Source of the DNA: an uncultured Eubacterium sp.
Lineage (GTDB): Bacteria > Bacillota > Clostridia > Peptostreptococcales > Anaerovoracaceae
Length of the DNA stretch: 64,000 bases
Direction of reading: 5' to 3'
NCBI GenBank assembly: GCA_946555345.1
Contig: CAMNSS010000014.1
Coordinates: 27,977 to 91,976 of the forward strand
Shown here: one piece after another, positions 18,519-27,233 of the stretch
How positions within the stretch are numbered: position 1 is the first letter of the stretch
Layout of the letters: the number at the start of each line of letters is the position of its first letter
Notes under the pieces: model-generated
What the model was told of the DNA's origin: nothing
Seen by the model: only the letters and a program-made list of their open reading frames with translations
Database searches by the model: none
Translations under genes and position numbers: made by a program

Positions 18519-19649
18519 ATGGCAGTAAACAACACAGCAAAAAACAATACAGCAGGCAACAAATTAGAAAACAACATCACGGAAAATGACCCAATCAAGC
18601 ACGAGGAAACCGTGAAGAAAAGAAACTACCGATACGATTCGGTGCGGGGGCTATGTATGTTCCTGATCGTCTTGCAGCATTTCACCTTCAAGGGCGGCTT
18701 CCACTTCACCGACCATGCAGGCAGCCTGATTTACGTCGGCATCGACATATTCGTCATGCAAGCATTTTTCTTTCTCTCCGGCTTATTCAGCAAAACCCCG
18801 GAAAAAAACAGGGACAAGCTATTTCCGTCCCTGCTATGGCCCGTGATCATCGTCGGCATGATATATTGGCCTCTCTACATATTGCAATGCGGAGCGGAAA
18901 CAGCGGCAAATCGTTTTCAAGACGGGGCGCTTCCCTATGCGATGTGGTTTCTCGTCGTCCTGTTTTTCTATCGGTATTTCCAAAAATATTATGCAAAAAT
19001 TCCCCATCTGCTGGCGTTTGCGCTGTTTCTCTACCTGATTTCAGGGATTTTCGAGCCGCTGAGCATGAAAGGCTTCGCAATATCGAGAGCCTGCACCTTT
19101 TTCATCTCTTTCGTCATGGGATATCTTGTGACAATGAATCAGGTGGAAAGGGCGTGCCGCCTCAAGCTGTGGCAAATGATCCCGCTCGGCCTCGTGCTGA
19201 TTTCCATAACCGTCGCCACGGTATACCTCCTGCCGCCAAACATTGCAGAGGCGATTAAGCTCAATGCCTCCTTTCGCGCTACCGGCCTTCTCCTTTGGGA
19301 AGGGCTCCTCGTCAGGGCGCTGCTCCTGATTGTCAGCACGGGGTGGATTCTGTTTCTGCTAAACCTGTTTTCCGCCAAGAAAGGGTTCTGGGCGCAGATC
19401 GGCATGAACACGATGCCGATATATATTTTCCACCTGTTTCTGGCAGGGCTATTCAAAGTAAAAGGATTTTCTTTCGGATATTACGATTTTAAGGGGCAGG
19501 AAGCCTTGTACCTCCTCACGCTTTTTCTCGTCAGCCTGGCAACGACGATCCTTCTTTCCACAAAGCCCGCCCAGAAAACCTATTCCCTTCTCATGGATAA
19601 AACGTATTCGCTCGCAGTAACGTGCTGCAGGTTCTTTCGGCGCAGATAG
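18519..19649 (+). CDS. acyltransferase 3 family membrane protein
   Basis: The 376-residue protein has a polar Asn/Thr-rich head of about 35 residues. The family opening YRYDSVRGLCMFLIVLQHF follows, then about ten hydrophobic segments, with FFLSGLFS and the late MNTMPIYIFHLFLAG. Acyltransferase-3 proteins transfer acyl groups to sugars or other envelope molecules at the outer face. CACGGAGGAAGCAAC precedes the start. It lies 59 bp after psd on the same strand and probably shares its transcript, ending at the terminator just downstream. Confidence 0.85.
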   Translation: MAVNNTAKNNTAGNKLENNITENDPIKHEETVKKRNYRYDSVRGLCMFLIVLQHFTFKGGFHFTDHAGSLIYVGIDIFVMQAFFFLSGLFSKTPEKNRDKLFPSLLWPVIIVGMIYWPLYILQCGAETAANRFQDGALPYAMWFLVVLFFYRYFQKYYAKIPHLLAFALFLYLISGIFEPLSMKGFAISRACTFFISFVMGYLVTMNQVERACRLKLWQMIPLGLVLISITVATVYLLPPNIAEAIKLNASFRATGLLLWEGLLVRALLLIVSTGWILFLLNLFSAKKGFWAQIGMNTMPIYIFHLFLAGLFKVKGFSFGYYDFKGQEALYLLTLFLVSLATTILLSTKPAQKTYSLLMDKTYSLAVTCCRFFRRR

Positions 19650-19654
19650 CCTGT

Positions 19655-19682
19655 GGTGCGGGGAAACAGCGCCCCGTTTTTA
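19655..19682 (+). terminator. terminator of the phospholipid operon
   Basis: gcggggaaacagcgccccgttttta directly follows the acyltransferase stop: a CGGGG/CCCCG stem with a T5 tail. Confidence 0.65.
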
Positions 19683-20121
19683 TAGGCTTGCCCAGTTAAA
19701 AGCTGCACTTGGATGCCATTGCTGCAAAGCTCGGTTTGCAACGTCTGCGGGATGCCGAAGTCCTTCGCCCGCCGCAGCAGGGCGTTGATGCGCGAGACCA
19801 ACCCCCCAGCTTAAACGGCTTCGTGATGTAATCGTCGCCGCCGATATCCAGCCCCATGATGATGCTCGTCTCCTCATCCGAGGCAGTCAGGAAAATAATC
19901 GGCACGCTTGAGGTCTTTCGCACCTCTTGGCAAAACTCGAAGCCAGAGCCGTCCGGCAGGGAAACGTCCAAAACCAGAAGGTCAAACGATCCCTTGCGCC
20001 AAAGCTTCTCCGCATCTGCAACCGTCCTGGCAATTTCAAGCGCATAGCCCTGTTTCCTAAAAGCAAACGACAGGCCGTTTACCAAACTAAGGTCGTCCTC
20101 CAAAAGCATAATTCTGCTCAT
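19683..20121 (-). pseudogene. OmpR-family response regulator remnant
   Basis: From ATG 20121 the receiver domain is complete (MSRIMLLEDDLSLV, LLVLDVSLPD, FLTASDEE, ITKPFKL). The frame is then lost in a G6 tract (C6 on the plus strand, 19803-19808). The next frame continues sensibly as LVSRINALLRRAKDFGIPQ and SNGIQVQLL, the linker and first strand of the effector domain, before running into the neighbouring terminator. So there is both a homopolymer frameshift and a 3' truncation, and the DNA-binding domain is missing. No partner kinase is present. Confidence 0.8.
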
Positions 20122-20257
20122 GCTATTCATGTCATTTGTCCTGCTCATGTTGTCCATCCCGCTCCTGTTGCCCATGCTGCGTCTCTTCTATTTATGCAAA
20201 AATGCAACAATCCTAATGATCCTTGCATTTTTCGTCTTTCCCGCTGCTTATGGCTCA

Positions 20258-20680
20258 TCATTTTTGATCGGCAATCGCCGCCTCGATAATTCGCACGCAT
20301 TCATCCGTATGCTTCTTGATATCGCCGCCCCAGAACCGAATCACCGTCCATCCATCGAAAGCTAAATCCTCATTGACCTCCGCATCGCGTTCTTTGTTCC
20401 TGCGTATTTTCTTAATCCAATATTGGCTGTTGCTGCCCTTTTTCAAGCGTGTTTTCAACAGATGCCAATCCTTTCCATGAAAAAATTCGCTGTCGCAAAA
20501 CACAGCAATCTTATATTTTGTCAAAGCGATATCCGGCTTGCCCGGCAGCTTATCATAGTTCTTTCGATAACGATAACCCTTTTTCCATAACGCTTTTCGC
20601 AGGATTACTTCGATGCTCGTATCCTTTGATTTTATGCGCTGCATATTCTTTTTTCGCTGTTCTGGTTTTAGGCAATCCAT
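20258..20680 (-). CDS. vsr: very short patch repair endonuclease
   Basis: The 140-residue protein has the Vsr hallmarks: MQRIKSKDTSIEVILRKALW, GYRYRKNYDKLPGKPDIAL with the catalytic Asp, AVFCDSEFFHGKDW and VIRFWGGDIKK. Vsr nicks 5' of T in T:G mismatches left by 5-methylcytosine deamination. It normally sits with a dcm-type methyltransferase, but no cytosine methyltransferase gene is visible here. The gene itself seems intact, and its start is preceded by GGTAAAGGAAACGAA. Confidence 0.93.
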   Translation of the reverse strand: MDCLKPEQRKKNMQRIKSKDTSIEVILRKALWKKGYRYRKNYDKLPGKPDIALTKYKIAVFCDSEFFHGKDWHLLKTRLKKGSNSQYWIKKIRRNKERDAEVNEDLAFDGWTVIRFWGGDIKKHTDECVRIIEAAIADQK

Positions 20681-20690
20681 TTCGTTTCCT

Positions 20691-21295
20691 TTACCATCCG
20701 TTTCTTAACGAACGCCATCACTTGCCAAATAAGACGAGCAGAAAGCCGCCGCTTCTCTACACAATCTGCATCACCTGGTTTATCGCAAACGCGCCCTCGC
20801 TTGCGATAAGATAAGGCATTACGCCTTTCTTTCGCCATATCGCTTTTAAAAACATCTGCCTGGAACGCCGCATCGCTTTAAGACCTTGGGGGCTTTTTAC
20901 GTGACGCATGGCAATCATCAATCAGCCGGTATCCGTTTCCTGCATATATTATAGAATCCGCTATGCGGGTTGTCAATTTGCCCTATCATAAAATGTGCGC
21001 AACGGTCTGGGCGCTGCGCTTTCGTTGAACCGCTGTTTTTGCGATAAAAATCCCTTGAAGCGCCTGGTAACCAATATGCCTTCACACAAATTGTTTTTCC
21101 CACGGCTCCTTTACACGCAACCATCGTTACATAATAACGCACCTTTACAAAAAATCTTCCCCGTACAGAACACGAGGGTTTCCCTGCGCAAACAGCAAAA
21201 CCGCAAATGCAAAGATTTCACCACAAATCAGAGCCGCAAACGAAATATTTTCACGCCGCAAAAGACAAGGCCGCAAACGGAATATTTTCATGCCG
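20691..21295. other. gap with a doubtful 50-codon frame and about 37-bp repeats
   Basis: No convincing gene is present. A minus-strand frame (20757-20909) reads MRHVKSPQGLKAMRRSRQMF to VMQIV, with no family and only a weak ribosome site. Further right, two direct copies of a 37-bp unit (gccgcaaacg.aatattttca) start at 21233 and 21270, with a more degenerate third at about 21199. They lead into the fmdA terminator. Confidence 0.4.
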
Positions 21296-21328
21296 CAAAA
21301 ACAGGACCGCCAAATTCGGCGGTCCTGC
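21296..21328 (-). terminator. terminator downstream of the acetamidase/formamidase gene
   Basis: On the minus strand caggaccgccgaatttggcg gtcctg forms a long GC stem followed by TTTTTG, 95 bp past the gene's stop. Confidence 0.7.
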
Positions 21329-21422
21329 CCTATTCTGCCCTCGTTCATTTCCCGTTGTGCTTTCGTTTTTCGTTGCGCCCCGGCCCGGTTCTCCGTTTTT
21401 TCTTTTCCTGAAACGCCTGTCC

Positions 21423-22316
21423 TTAAAACAGATCAATCCCGACTTCCTTCAATACGGACAAGTCGATCGCCATCCTCGCCGTTTTCAATGCATCCACCAT
21501 CTGGCTGATCTGCAAATCGGCTGTCAGCCCACAGATAATGCCTGCGTTATAAAAGTCAAGGCTGCTGTGATCGACCACAAAATCCACCAGCTTTTTCATC
21601 GCTTTTTTCAGCGCTTCATCAGCATCGGCATCTGTCGCAATCGATGCAAAACGCCCGTCCGCTATCACGAACGGAATGTCGATCTTCATGTCGTGGCGCA
21701 CCTTTACATCCAGCTCGGCATAGCCTTCCGTTTCCAACCCCATGTAAAACGATTCGCCGTCCCCCATTGCCGCATGGAAATCGCCTACCGCCATCAGGCC
21801 GCCATCGGCAAACACAGGCAAAAACACGGTTGCACCTTCCTTAATCATCGTCGTATCCAAATTGCCGCCGTGGTCTCCCGGCATCGCTGTCGTCTGCGGC
21901 TCTCCCGCTGGGGCGACGCCGATCACGCCCATCATCGGACGCAGTTTAAACTTCATGCCATCGTAATACCAATATTCATCGTCAAATTCGATCATCCTGG
22001 TAATATCCTTATGATTATATTCCGCCAAAAGCCCATCGTTTTCAACGCTCATGGTGTAGCCGGGCGAAACGCACCTGATTTTCTTAACCTTAACCTCCAA
22101 AACATCGCCAGGTTTCACGCCGTTAAAGTACACCGGTCCTGTCGATGGGTTGCAGTAAGCATAATCTACATCCTTTAAAAACTTCGTTTCATCCGAAATG
22201 AAACCGTGGAAACAATCCCTGGTCTCAAATTCCAACGATGCTGGCAAGTCCACCCGCACAGCAGGTTTGTGATTCTTATCAAACGTATAGATAACTTGAT
22301 CTTTTGTAATCAACAT
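21423..22316 (-). CDS. acetamidase/formamidase family protein
   Basis: The 297-residue protein matches the FmdA/AmdA family: FETRDCFHGFISDE near the N-terminus, NPSTGPVYFNGVKPGDVLEVKV, and GVIGVAPAGEPQTTAMPGDHGGNLDT in the middle, then GDFHAAMGDGE. These zinc-dependent enzymes hydrolyse small amides such as formamide or acetamide to ammonia and acid. It lies 12 bp downstream of a permease gene on the same strand, and a PucR-type regulator is divergent from the pair. A nitrogen-scavenging amide or amine uptake unit is likely. The exact substrate is unknown. Confidence 0.93.
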   Translation of the reverse strand: MLITKDQVIYTFDKNHKPAVRVDLPASLEFETRDCFHGFISDETKFLKDVDYAYCNPSTGPVYFNGVKPGDVLEVKVKKIRCVSPGYTMSVENDGLLAEYNHKDITRMIEFDDEYWYYDGMKFKLRPMMGVIGVAPAGEPQTTAMPGDHGGNLDTTMIKEGATVFLPVFADGGLMAVGDFHAAMGDGESFYMGLETEGYAELDVKVRHDMKIDIPFVIADGRFASIATDADADEALKKAMKKLVDFVVDHSSLDFYNAGIICGLTADLQISQMVDALKTARMAIDLSVLKEVGIDLF

Positions 22317-22328
22317 TTTAAGTCCTCC

Positions 22329-23687
22329 TTACACATTTTCCGGGTGCTGCCGTTTCACCACGGCGAACCTGTAGTACAGGTACAAAAGCGCCATCCACAC
22401 GATCGTTAAAATCACGGAGGTCAGATAGCTGGCAATGCAAGCGTATAAAACGAATGCGACGCCAATGATTCCGATCACAGGCAGCACAGGGAACAGCGGC
22501 ATCTTAAACCCGCCAGCCTTTACTTCATCCGGGCATTTCCTCCTGTACTGGATTGCGGCAACCAGCGCCATAATCCAGATGACTGCATACGTGATCGTGA
22601 TCTGGTTCGATAATGTCACATAAACCAGGTCAGCGTTAATCGTGCCCAGCAAAATCATCCCTACGGATAATGCCCAAATGATGATAATGCCCTTTACCGG
22701 CGTTCTCGTCTTTTCGTTGATTTCCCCGAATACCTTTGGCATCTGCCCTACCCGCGCCATATGATAAAATACCCTAGACGAAGAATAGAGCGTTCCCATG
22801 ATAATGCAGGTTGCCGCCGCAAGCCATGCCGCACTGTTCATGATAAATCCTGCCGCACGCCCAAACACCTGCTCCGCAGCCAGCGTGAACGGGGATTCGG
22901 TCATCGAAATCTCATTCCATGGGATAATGCCCAGAACGCCTATCATGCACAGCGTGTAAACGGCAATAAACGTGATGCTCGACCATACCAACGCTTTTGG
23001 CAGGCTCTTTACGTTCTTGCATTCATCCCCTGCTGTCGTCAAAGTAACCGCCCCTTGGTATGCGTAAGTACCCAGCGGCAGGGCGGCCATGCATCCAGCC
23101 ATGCCAAACGGCGCAAACGGGCTGAAATTGCCTGCGTCTACATTCGGCATGGTAATTGCGCCAAAGATCACCATGACAGCCAAAAGCGCAAGCACCATCA
23201 AAAGCTGTGTGCGCGCCGCAATCGCCGCACCCATCACATTTAAAAATGCGAAAAGCGTTAAAAAGATGATTCCAAACAATACCGTCCATAATTCCTGGTC
23301 AAGCCCCGGAAAATACCAGCAGGTAAGCGTTCCGATTGCAATGCCGGTGCTTCCCCCAGCGATAATCCAGCCCGCCGTAAATCCGAACCCCGCCAGGTAT
23401 CCCCACCATCCGCCGAGGAACCTGTCGATCCAGACGGACATTGCCCCAGCGCTCGGCATTCCCACGGCCAATTCAGCCAAGCTGATCATGACGATTCCCT
23501 GTATGATTCCCGCTACGGCAAAGACCAGGACCGAGCTGGGACCTGCCACTTGAACGCCCTGCCCCAATAACAGAAAGATCCCGTCCCCGACCACCGAGCC
23601 TACGCCCAATGCCCATAACGCCCAAAATCCTAAATTCTTGCGGGGCGCTATTTCCTTCACCGTTTCCTGTTTCCTAATGTCTCCCAT
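22329..23687 (-). CDS. APC-superfamily amino acid/amine permease
   Basis: The 452-residue protein has about twelve hydrophobic segments. The first holds the APC signature LWALGVGSVVGDGIFLLLGQG, and SLAELAVGMPSAGAMSVWIDRF and YAYQGAVTLTTAGDE follow later. It would import an amino acid, amine or related nitrogen compound by proton or ion coupling. ATGGAGGCATAAA precedes the start. It is the first gene of an operon with the amidase gene, so the substrate may yield an amide during catabolism. An extended -10 promoter lies about 50 bp upstream. Confidence 0.9.
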   Translation of the reverse strand: MGDIRKQETVKEIAPRKNLGFWALWALGVGSVVGDGIFLLLGQGVQVAGPSSVLVFAVAGIIQGIVMISLAELAVGMPSAGAMSVWIDRFLGGWWGYLAGFGFTAGWIIAGGSTGIAIGTLTCWYFPGLDQELWTVLFGIIFLTLFAFLNVMGAAIAARTQLLMVLALLAVMVIFGAITMPNVDAGNFSPFAPFGMAGCMAALPLGTYAYQGAVTLTTAGDECKNVKSLPKALVWSSITFIAVYTLCMIGVLGIIPWNEISMTESPFTLAAEQVFGRAAGFIMNSAAWLAAATCIIMGTLYSSSRVFYHMARVGQMPKVFGEINEKTRTPVKGIIIIWALSVGMILLGTINADLVYVTLSNQITITYAVIWIMALVAAIQYRRKCPDEVKAGGFKMPLFPVLPVIGIIGVAFVLYACIASYLTSVILTIVWMALLYLYYRFAVVKRQHPENV

Positions 23688-23735
23688 TTTATGCCTCCAT
23701 TTCTTTTAAAATTTTCAGAAAACTTTTGCAAGCGT

Positions 23736-23744
23736 AGTATAGCA
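23736..23744 (-). promoter_or_regulatory. extended -10 promoter of the permease-amidase operon
   Basis: The minus strand reads TGCTATACT (extended -10 plus TATACT) about 50 bp upstream of the permease start. No good -35 is seen, which suits an activator-dependent promoter. Confidence 0.45.
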
Positions 23745-23938
23745 CGATTCGCAATGTAACGCCATTGTCCAGAAATTAAATAAAAAACCAAAAGTTTGTA
23801 TTTTATACAACACGGCCTTTGCAAGCCATTTATTTCGCCGCATTCCATTATTTCTTAATGCTTTTTTTCTTTTTATTGTTTATAATGGTAGCAAAGACGG
23901 CATGGCCAGCACTCTATCACAAGCGGGATTCTTTCATG

Positions 23939-24222
23939 TTCAGGACAGAATCCAAGATGTTCACAGGACATTTAGGACAAGCCGCCATATCGCTTACACC
24001 GGTGTTTCCAGCATAATAAAAAAACGTACGGGGCAAAAGCGAAAATTCCCCTGCACATATGCCGTCCGCACCAGGCAACGCTTCGCTAGTTTTCTGCCAG
24101 CTACGGGCTTTTTTGATGCTAAACGGAACATCCACTGGATATTCAGGACGGATTCGAGACGTTCACGGAACATCCGGGACAAGCCGCCATATCGCCTGCA
24201 ATGATATTGCTTACATAATAAA
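23939..24222. repeat. duplicated leader/operator-like repeat upstream of pucR
   Basis: Two related segments of about 80 bp start ttcaggac at 23939 and 24142. Both contain ggacaagccgccatatcgc and end in an ataataaa run. A third copy of the 3' part (catatcgcttacagcgatat) lies beyond pucR at 25533. The inverted arms atatcgc/gcgatat suggest protein binding or a short RNA hairpin. The interval between permease and pucR otherwise holds no gene. Confidence 0.55.
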
Positions 24223-24245
24223 TGATCCATTACGAGAGGTCTCCT

Positions 24246-25466
24246 ATGCTTACCGTATCCAGCCTATTATCAAACGCACTATTGGAAAACTGCCGCGTCG
24301 CTGCCGGAAGCGGCGGAATCAACAACCCGATCCGCAGCACCGGTTATTTTGAATGGGAACAGGACAGCGATATCGTAAAGAGCTTTGGGCAAGGGGAATT
24401 TGTGATTACCACCTTGTATGCAGCGAAAGACGATATGCAGGTAGCGGAAAAATGCCTCAAGCTTTTAATCAGCAACCACGTGGCTGCAATCGCCATTAAA
24501 GACGTTTATTACGATGATATCTCCAGCGAAATAAAACAGTACGCAAACAAATACAATGTGCCGCTCTTATTCTTTTCCAATACTTATATTGACGATATCA
24601 TCGTGTCAATCCACAATCAACTATCTGCGGCCGTTCCAAACCAGGCGGAAGACAGCATCCTGACGCCCCTTCTCTTCGAAGAAGCCCAAGAAGAGGCGGA
24701 AACTGAGAAACGAATGCGGAAGCTGAACCCGTTTTTCTATTCCGATACCATTTTTGCCGCTTTTGTTTCCCAGGATACGGATACCCACAGCATATCGAAA
24801 CAATCCATGGCAAAATATGCAGCTCTTTCACAGAAGCTGAACAGCATCATTCCCCCGCAAGCAGGCGGCGTGTCCTTCACGCATGCGCTCGCAACGTACA
24901 AGCGCGGGATTTTCCTCATCAGCACGGCTAACAACGCTGCGCCCGAAACAGCCGCAGGTTTTCTGGAAACGCTGGAAAGCACAGTCTTTCAGGAGCGGCC
25001 ATTCGATTATTGCCGAATCGGCATGGGAACGCCGATCCACGGATTCACCCAGGTTTCCGATCTGCTTTGGGAGGCAATCTATGCGAACACAAGTTGTGCG
25101 CTAACGCAAAAACACATCCTAGGCTTCAACGATTGCGGAACGGATCAGCTCATCCTGCCACAATGCTACGCACCGCACTACCAGGAATTTTACGAAAATA
25201 CATTAAACCGCCTCGATGCACAGGGGCAGGAGCATACCGATGCACCGCTGCTTGAAACTGCCCTTGCCTTCGTCGCCAGCGGCGGCAGCATGGAACAGAC
25301 GGCGAATGCGCTGTTTCAACACAAAAATACCATTCGTTACCGCATCAACAAGATCAGCAAATTATTAAACAGCAAGGACGAAATCAGCTTTTTTCATACC
25401 CTGTACACGTTTTCGAGATTGCACATGGCCAGAAAATACCTCGATGTGATATTCCATGACCGCTAG
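24246..25466 (+). CDS. PucR-family transcriptional regulator
   Basis: The protein has 406 residues from ATG 24246 (the ATG at 24222 is only 24 nt upstream with no ribosome site, whereas GAGAGG precedes 24246). The N-terminal PucR sensory domain reads LTVSSLLSNALLENCRVAAG and ISNHVAAIAIKDVYYDD. The C-terminal HTH_30 domain reads MEQTANALFQHKNTIRYRINKI. PucR-type regulators control purine, amino acid and other nitrogen catabolism genes. Being divergent from the permease-amidase operon, it is the obvious regulator of it. It ends within a terminator stem. Confidence 0.9.
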   Translation: MLTVSSLLSNALLENCRVAAGSGGINNPIRSTGYFEWEQDSDIVKSFGQGEFVITTLYAAKDDMQVAEKCLKLLISNHVAAIAIKDVYYDDISSEIKQYANKYNVPLLFFSNTYIDDIIVSIHNQLSAAVPNQAEDSILTPLLFEEAQEEAETEKRMRKLNPFFYSDTIFAAFVSQDTDTHSISKQSMAKYAALSQKLNSIIPPQAGGVSFTHALATYKRGIFLISTANNAAPETAAGFLETLESTVFQERPFDYCRIGMGTPIHGFTQVSDLLWEAIYANTSCALTQKHILGFNDCGTDQLILPQCYAPHYQEFYENTLNRLDAQGQEHTDAPLLETALAFVASGGSMEQTANALFQHKNTIRYRINKISKLLNSKDEISFFHTLYTFSRLHMARKYLDVIFHDR

Positions 25467-25479
25467 CGGTATTTTTTGC
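25458..25479 (+). terminator. terminator overlapping the pucR stop codon
   Basis: gaccgctagcggtatttttt: the stem CCGCTAGCGG includes the TAG stop and is followed by T6. Confidence 0.6.
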
Positions 25480-25531
25480 AAAACAAAGCCGGCTTCGCCG
25501 ATTCTTTTCAGCGGAAGATTTTGTTACATTT

Positions 25532-25592
25532 CGTCATATCGCTTACAGCGATATTTCCTATATGATAAAAAATCCACTGGCATAGCCAGTGG
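25532..25592. repeat. third copy of the pucR-flanking repeat plus a hairpin
   Basis: gtcatatcgcttacagcgat followed by atttcctatatgataaaaaa matches the segment at about 23986. Here the arms atatcgc and gcgatat pair perfectly. Directly after it, ccactggcatagccagtgg forms a second small hairpin. Confidence 0.5.
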
Positions 25593-25695
25593 TACGAGTT
25601 TACCCTATCGCTGTATCTATTGAAAAACAACCATTTCCAAAGAAAAGCAAAACCTCGGGACGTTTTTACGGAAAATTTACGGAAAGCGAAAAAGA

Positions 25696-25731
25696 AAAAC
25701 GGCTGAACCGTTGAAATTCAGCCGTTTTTTT
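25696..25731. terminator. bidirectional terminator at the left element boundary
   Basis: aaaaacggctgaa ... ttcagccgttttttt has a stem of about nine bp and T-tracts on both strands. It directly abuts the tRNA-like sequence beginning tggctagggt. Confidence 0.75.
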
Positions 25732-25857
25732 GGCTAGGGTCAGCAGGATTCGAAGCTCCATTTTGCCTTGAAATTTCAATGTATTTGGCGATTGCCCGTT
25801 ATTCTGTCCCCTCGTTTGTCCCCTGATTGATCGGTTGATCTGGTGTTTATATAGGGA
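25731..25857. repeat. att-like end, copy 1 (tRNA-Gln 3' end plus arm sequence)
   Basis: tggctagggtcagcaggatt cgaa matches the 3' end of the tRNA at 63946 with one inserted base. It is followed by tgccttgaaatttcaatgta, ttggcgatt and two spaced tgtcccct motifs. The same composite occurs at 26637 and 28529. The spaced GTCCCCT motifs look like integrase arm-binding sites. This copy is the best candidate for the outer left attachment site. Confidence 0.6.
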
Positions 25858-25868
25858 ACTATTTCTCT

Positions 25869-26072
25869 TTATCTATTATTTGCTTCAAATAAAACTGCCT
25901 TTGCATGAATTTCCTCTATGCTCTCTTCCTCCCACAATTTACGCTGCCATTCGGTATAATCAAAACAATCCCTTTTGATTAACTTTATGAACCGTTCTGC
26001 ATCCACGGTTCCTAATGTTGTAATCAATGCTTCCATAGCTTCCATGCGCACAACATTATCCGTTCTCATCAC
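25869..26072 (-). CDS. small antitoxin-like protein paired with PIN toxin
   Basis: The 67-residue acidic protein starts at the ATG overlapping the PIN gene's stop (ATGA). It reads MEALITTLGTVDAERFIKLI and RDCFDYTEWQRKLWEEESIEEI. A paralogue (28764-28979) shares ERFI/EQFI, DYT.WQR and the position after a PIN gene. Position and size fit an antitoxin, though it lies downstream of the toxin, the reverse of the usual vapBC order. Family unknown. Confidence 0.65.
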   Translation of the reverse strand: MMRTDNVVRMEAMEALITTLGTVDAERFIKLIKRDCFDYTEWQRKLWEEESIEEIHAKAVLFEANNR

Positions 26073-26500
26073 AAAACCTCCATTTCCCTGACAAAGTCTA
26101 TCGGATTTATAATGTTGATATCCTCCACATTCTTATTAAGCAATTTCATGTCAGTAGTAATAAAATAATCGCACCCTGATTTTATGGCACAGGCAATATG
26201 CAACGCATCTTTTGCTTTGATCCCTTTGCGCATTATCGTTTTGCCCATAATCAGGATTTCTTCAGAGGATGCACAAAATTCATTGGCGATATATTTCCAC
26301 GGCGCAATTGCGTTTTTCTTATCTTCATAAGGGTTGCCATCGTTCTCATAATCCAGCATATACGACCACACTAAATCATATTTCCCCTCACGCACACTTG
26401 CCTGGATATACAGCTTTGCTTCCGTTTCTAAATATATCTTCATTTGTGCTTGGTCATCAAAAGGCCGATTGTAACTGCAATTGTCCAAGTATATCTTCAA
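26069..26500 (-). CDS. PIN-domain toxin-like ribonuclease
   Basis: The 143-residue protein reads MKIYLDNCSYNRPFDDQAQ at the N-terminus (first PIN Asp). Later it has GIKAKDALHIACAIKSGCDYFITTD, which supplies two more acidic residues of the Mg-binding pocket, and ends INPIDFVREMEVL. Proteins of this LDNC.YNRPFDDQ type form a PIN subfamily near mobile elements. PIN toxins cut RNA. It is coupled to the small acidic protein downstream and lies between att-like copies 1 and 2. Confidence 0.82.
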   Translation of the reverse strand: MKIYLDNCSYNRPFDDQAQMKIYLETEAKLYIQASVREGKYDLVWSYMLDYENDGNPYEDKKNAIAPWKYIANEFCASSEEILIMGKTIMRKGIKAKDALHIACAIKSGCDYFITTDMKLLNKNVEDINIINPIDFVREMEVL

Positions 26501-26636
26501 AGCACGCCCTCCCCTATGTCTTCATTATACGGTTGCTTACATTTAAAATCAATCCTTTTCATCGTTATATTTGGTTAGCAAATTGCGGGCATCAAAAACA
26601 GGGTAAAGACTCGGAATGCCTTGAACCTGTCGCTCC

Positions 26637-26790
26637 GGCCTTCTCAGATTCGAATCTGCCTTGAAATTTCAATGTGTTTGGCGATTACCCGTTATTCTGT
26701 CCCCTCGCCTGTCCCCTGATTGAGCAGTTGATATGGCGTTTATAATGCATCTCTTTTTATCAATGTGATAAAGCGTCCGAAATCCGCAGT
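26637..26790. repeat. att-like end, copy 2
   Basis: A short tRNA-like remnant (cagattcgaatctgcc) is followed by the shared block ccttgaaatttcaatgtgtt, ttggcgatta and tgtcccct spaced as in copy 1. Copies 2 and 3 also share the next 45 bp or so (atatggcgtttataatgcat), so they are closer to each other than to copy 1. Confidence 0.6.
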
Positions 26791-26795
26791 TGCCT

Positions 26796-26900
26796 TTACT
26801 CAAATATCCTCCAATAATCTTTCGCAGTTGATCCCACACGTTCAATAATATCGTTTTCTTTGAGTGCCTTTACTCTCTTTGCATCCCAACGTAGCTGATT
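26796..26900 (-). pseudogene. C-terminal remnant of a RecG/AlbA_2-type protein
   Basis: A 34-codon minus-strand frame reads VKALKENDIIERVGSTAKDY WRIFE and stops. The IERVGS...YW wording is the winged-helix end seen in AlbA_2/Schlafen-like and RecG-like proteins. Upstream is a stop and no continuation, so only the last few dozen residues remain. The following 140 bp hold nothing clear. Confidence 0.4.
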
Positions 26901-27041
26901 TTAGCCCGTATATACTTCAGATACAAAATTTCTATAATTCTATCGACTAAATCAATTTCATTTTTGCCACTATATAGAAGAGCGAATGCAGATATAAAGA
27001 CTTCATATTTACATTCGTTCTCATTTCACCCATCCAGCAAT

Positions 27042-27233
27042 TCACCGCTTTATGCCCTTCATGTCATATTGCATTAGCCACCACGCAATGTAGAAAAATA
27101 TATCGTTTTGATCTTCATGGAAAGGGGAGTGCATCTGCTCTTTCAGGCGTTTTTCATCTTCTTTTTTCAGTTTTTTTCTTTTTTTGATTTCCCTGTTTGG
27201 AAAATCCTTAGCCTGCAAATCAGAGTTCCACAT
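27042..27233 (-). CDS. small Lys-rich protein downstream of vapD
   Basis: From ATG 27233 (AGAGGAC upstream, inside the vapD end) there are 63 codons: MWNSDLQAKDFPNREIKKRKK, a charged helix, then HEDQNDIFFYIAWWLMQYD. It overlaps vapD by 14 bp and so belongs to its operon. No family was recognised. It could be an antitoxin or regulator of the VapD module. Confidence 0.5.
   Translation of the reverse strand: MWNSDLQAKDFPNREIKKRKKLKKEDEKRLKEQMHSPFHEDQNDIFFYIAWWLMQYDMKGIKR

Noticed and set aside
21199-21300. Short spaced direct repeats that look like a minimal CRISPR array
   Set aside because: The two good copies are contiguous with no spacers of constant length, the third is degenerate, and no cas genes are near.
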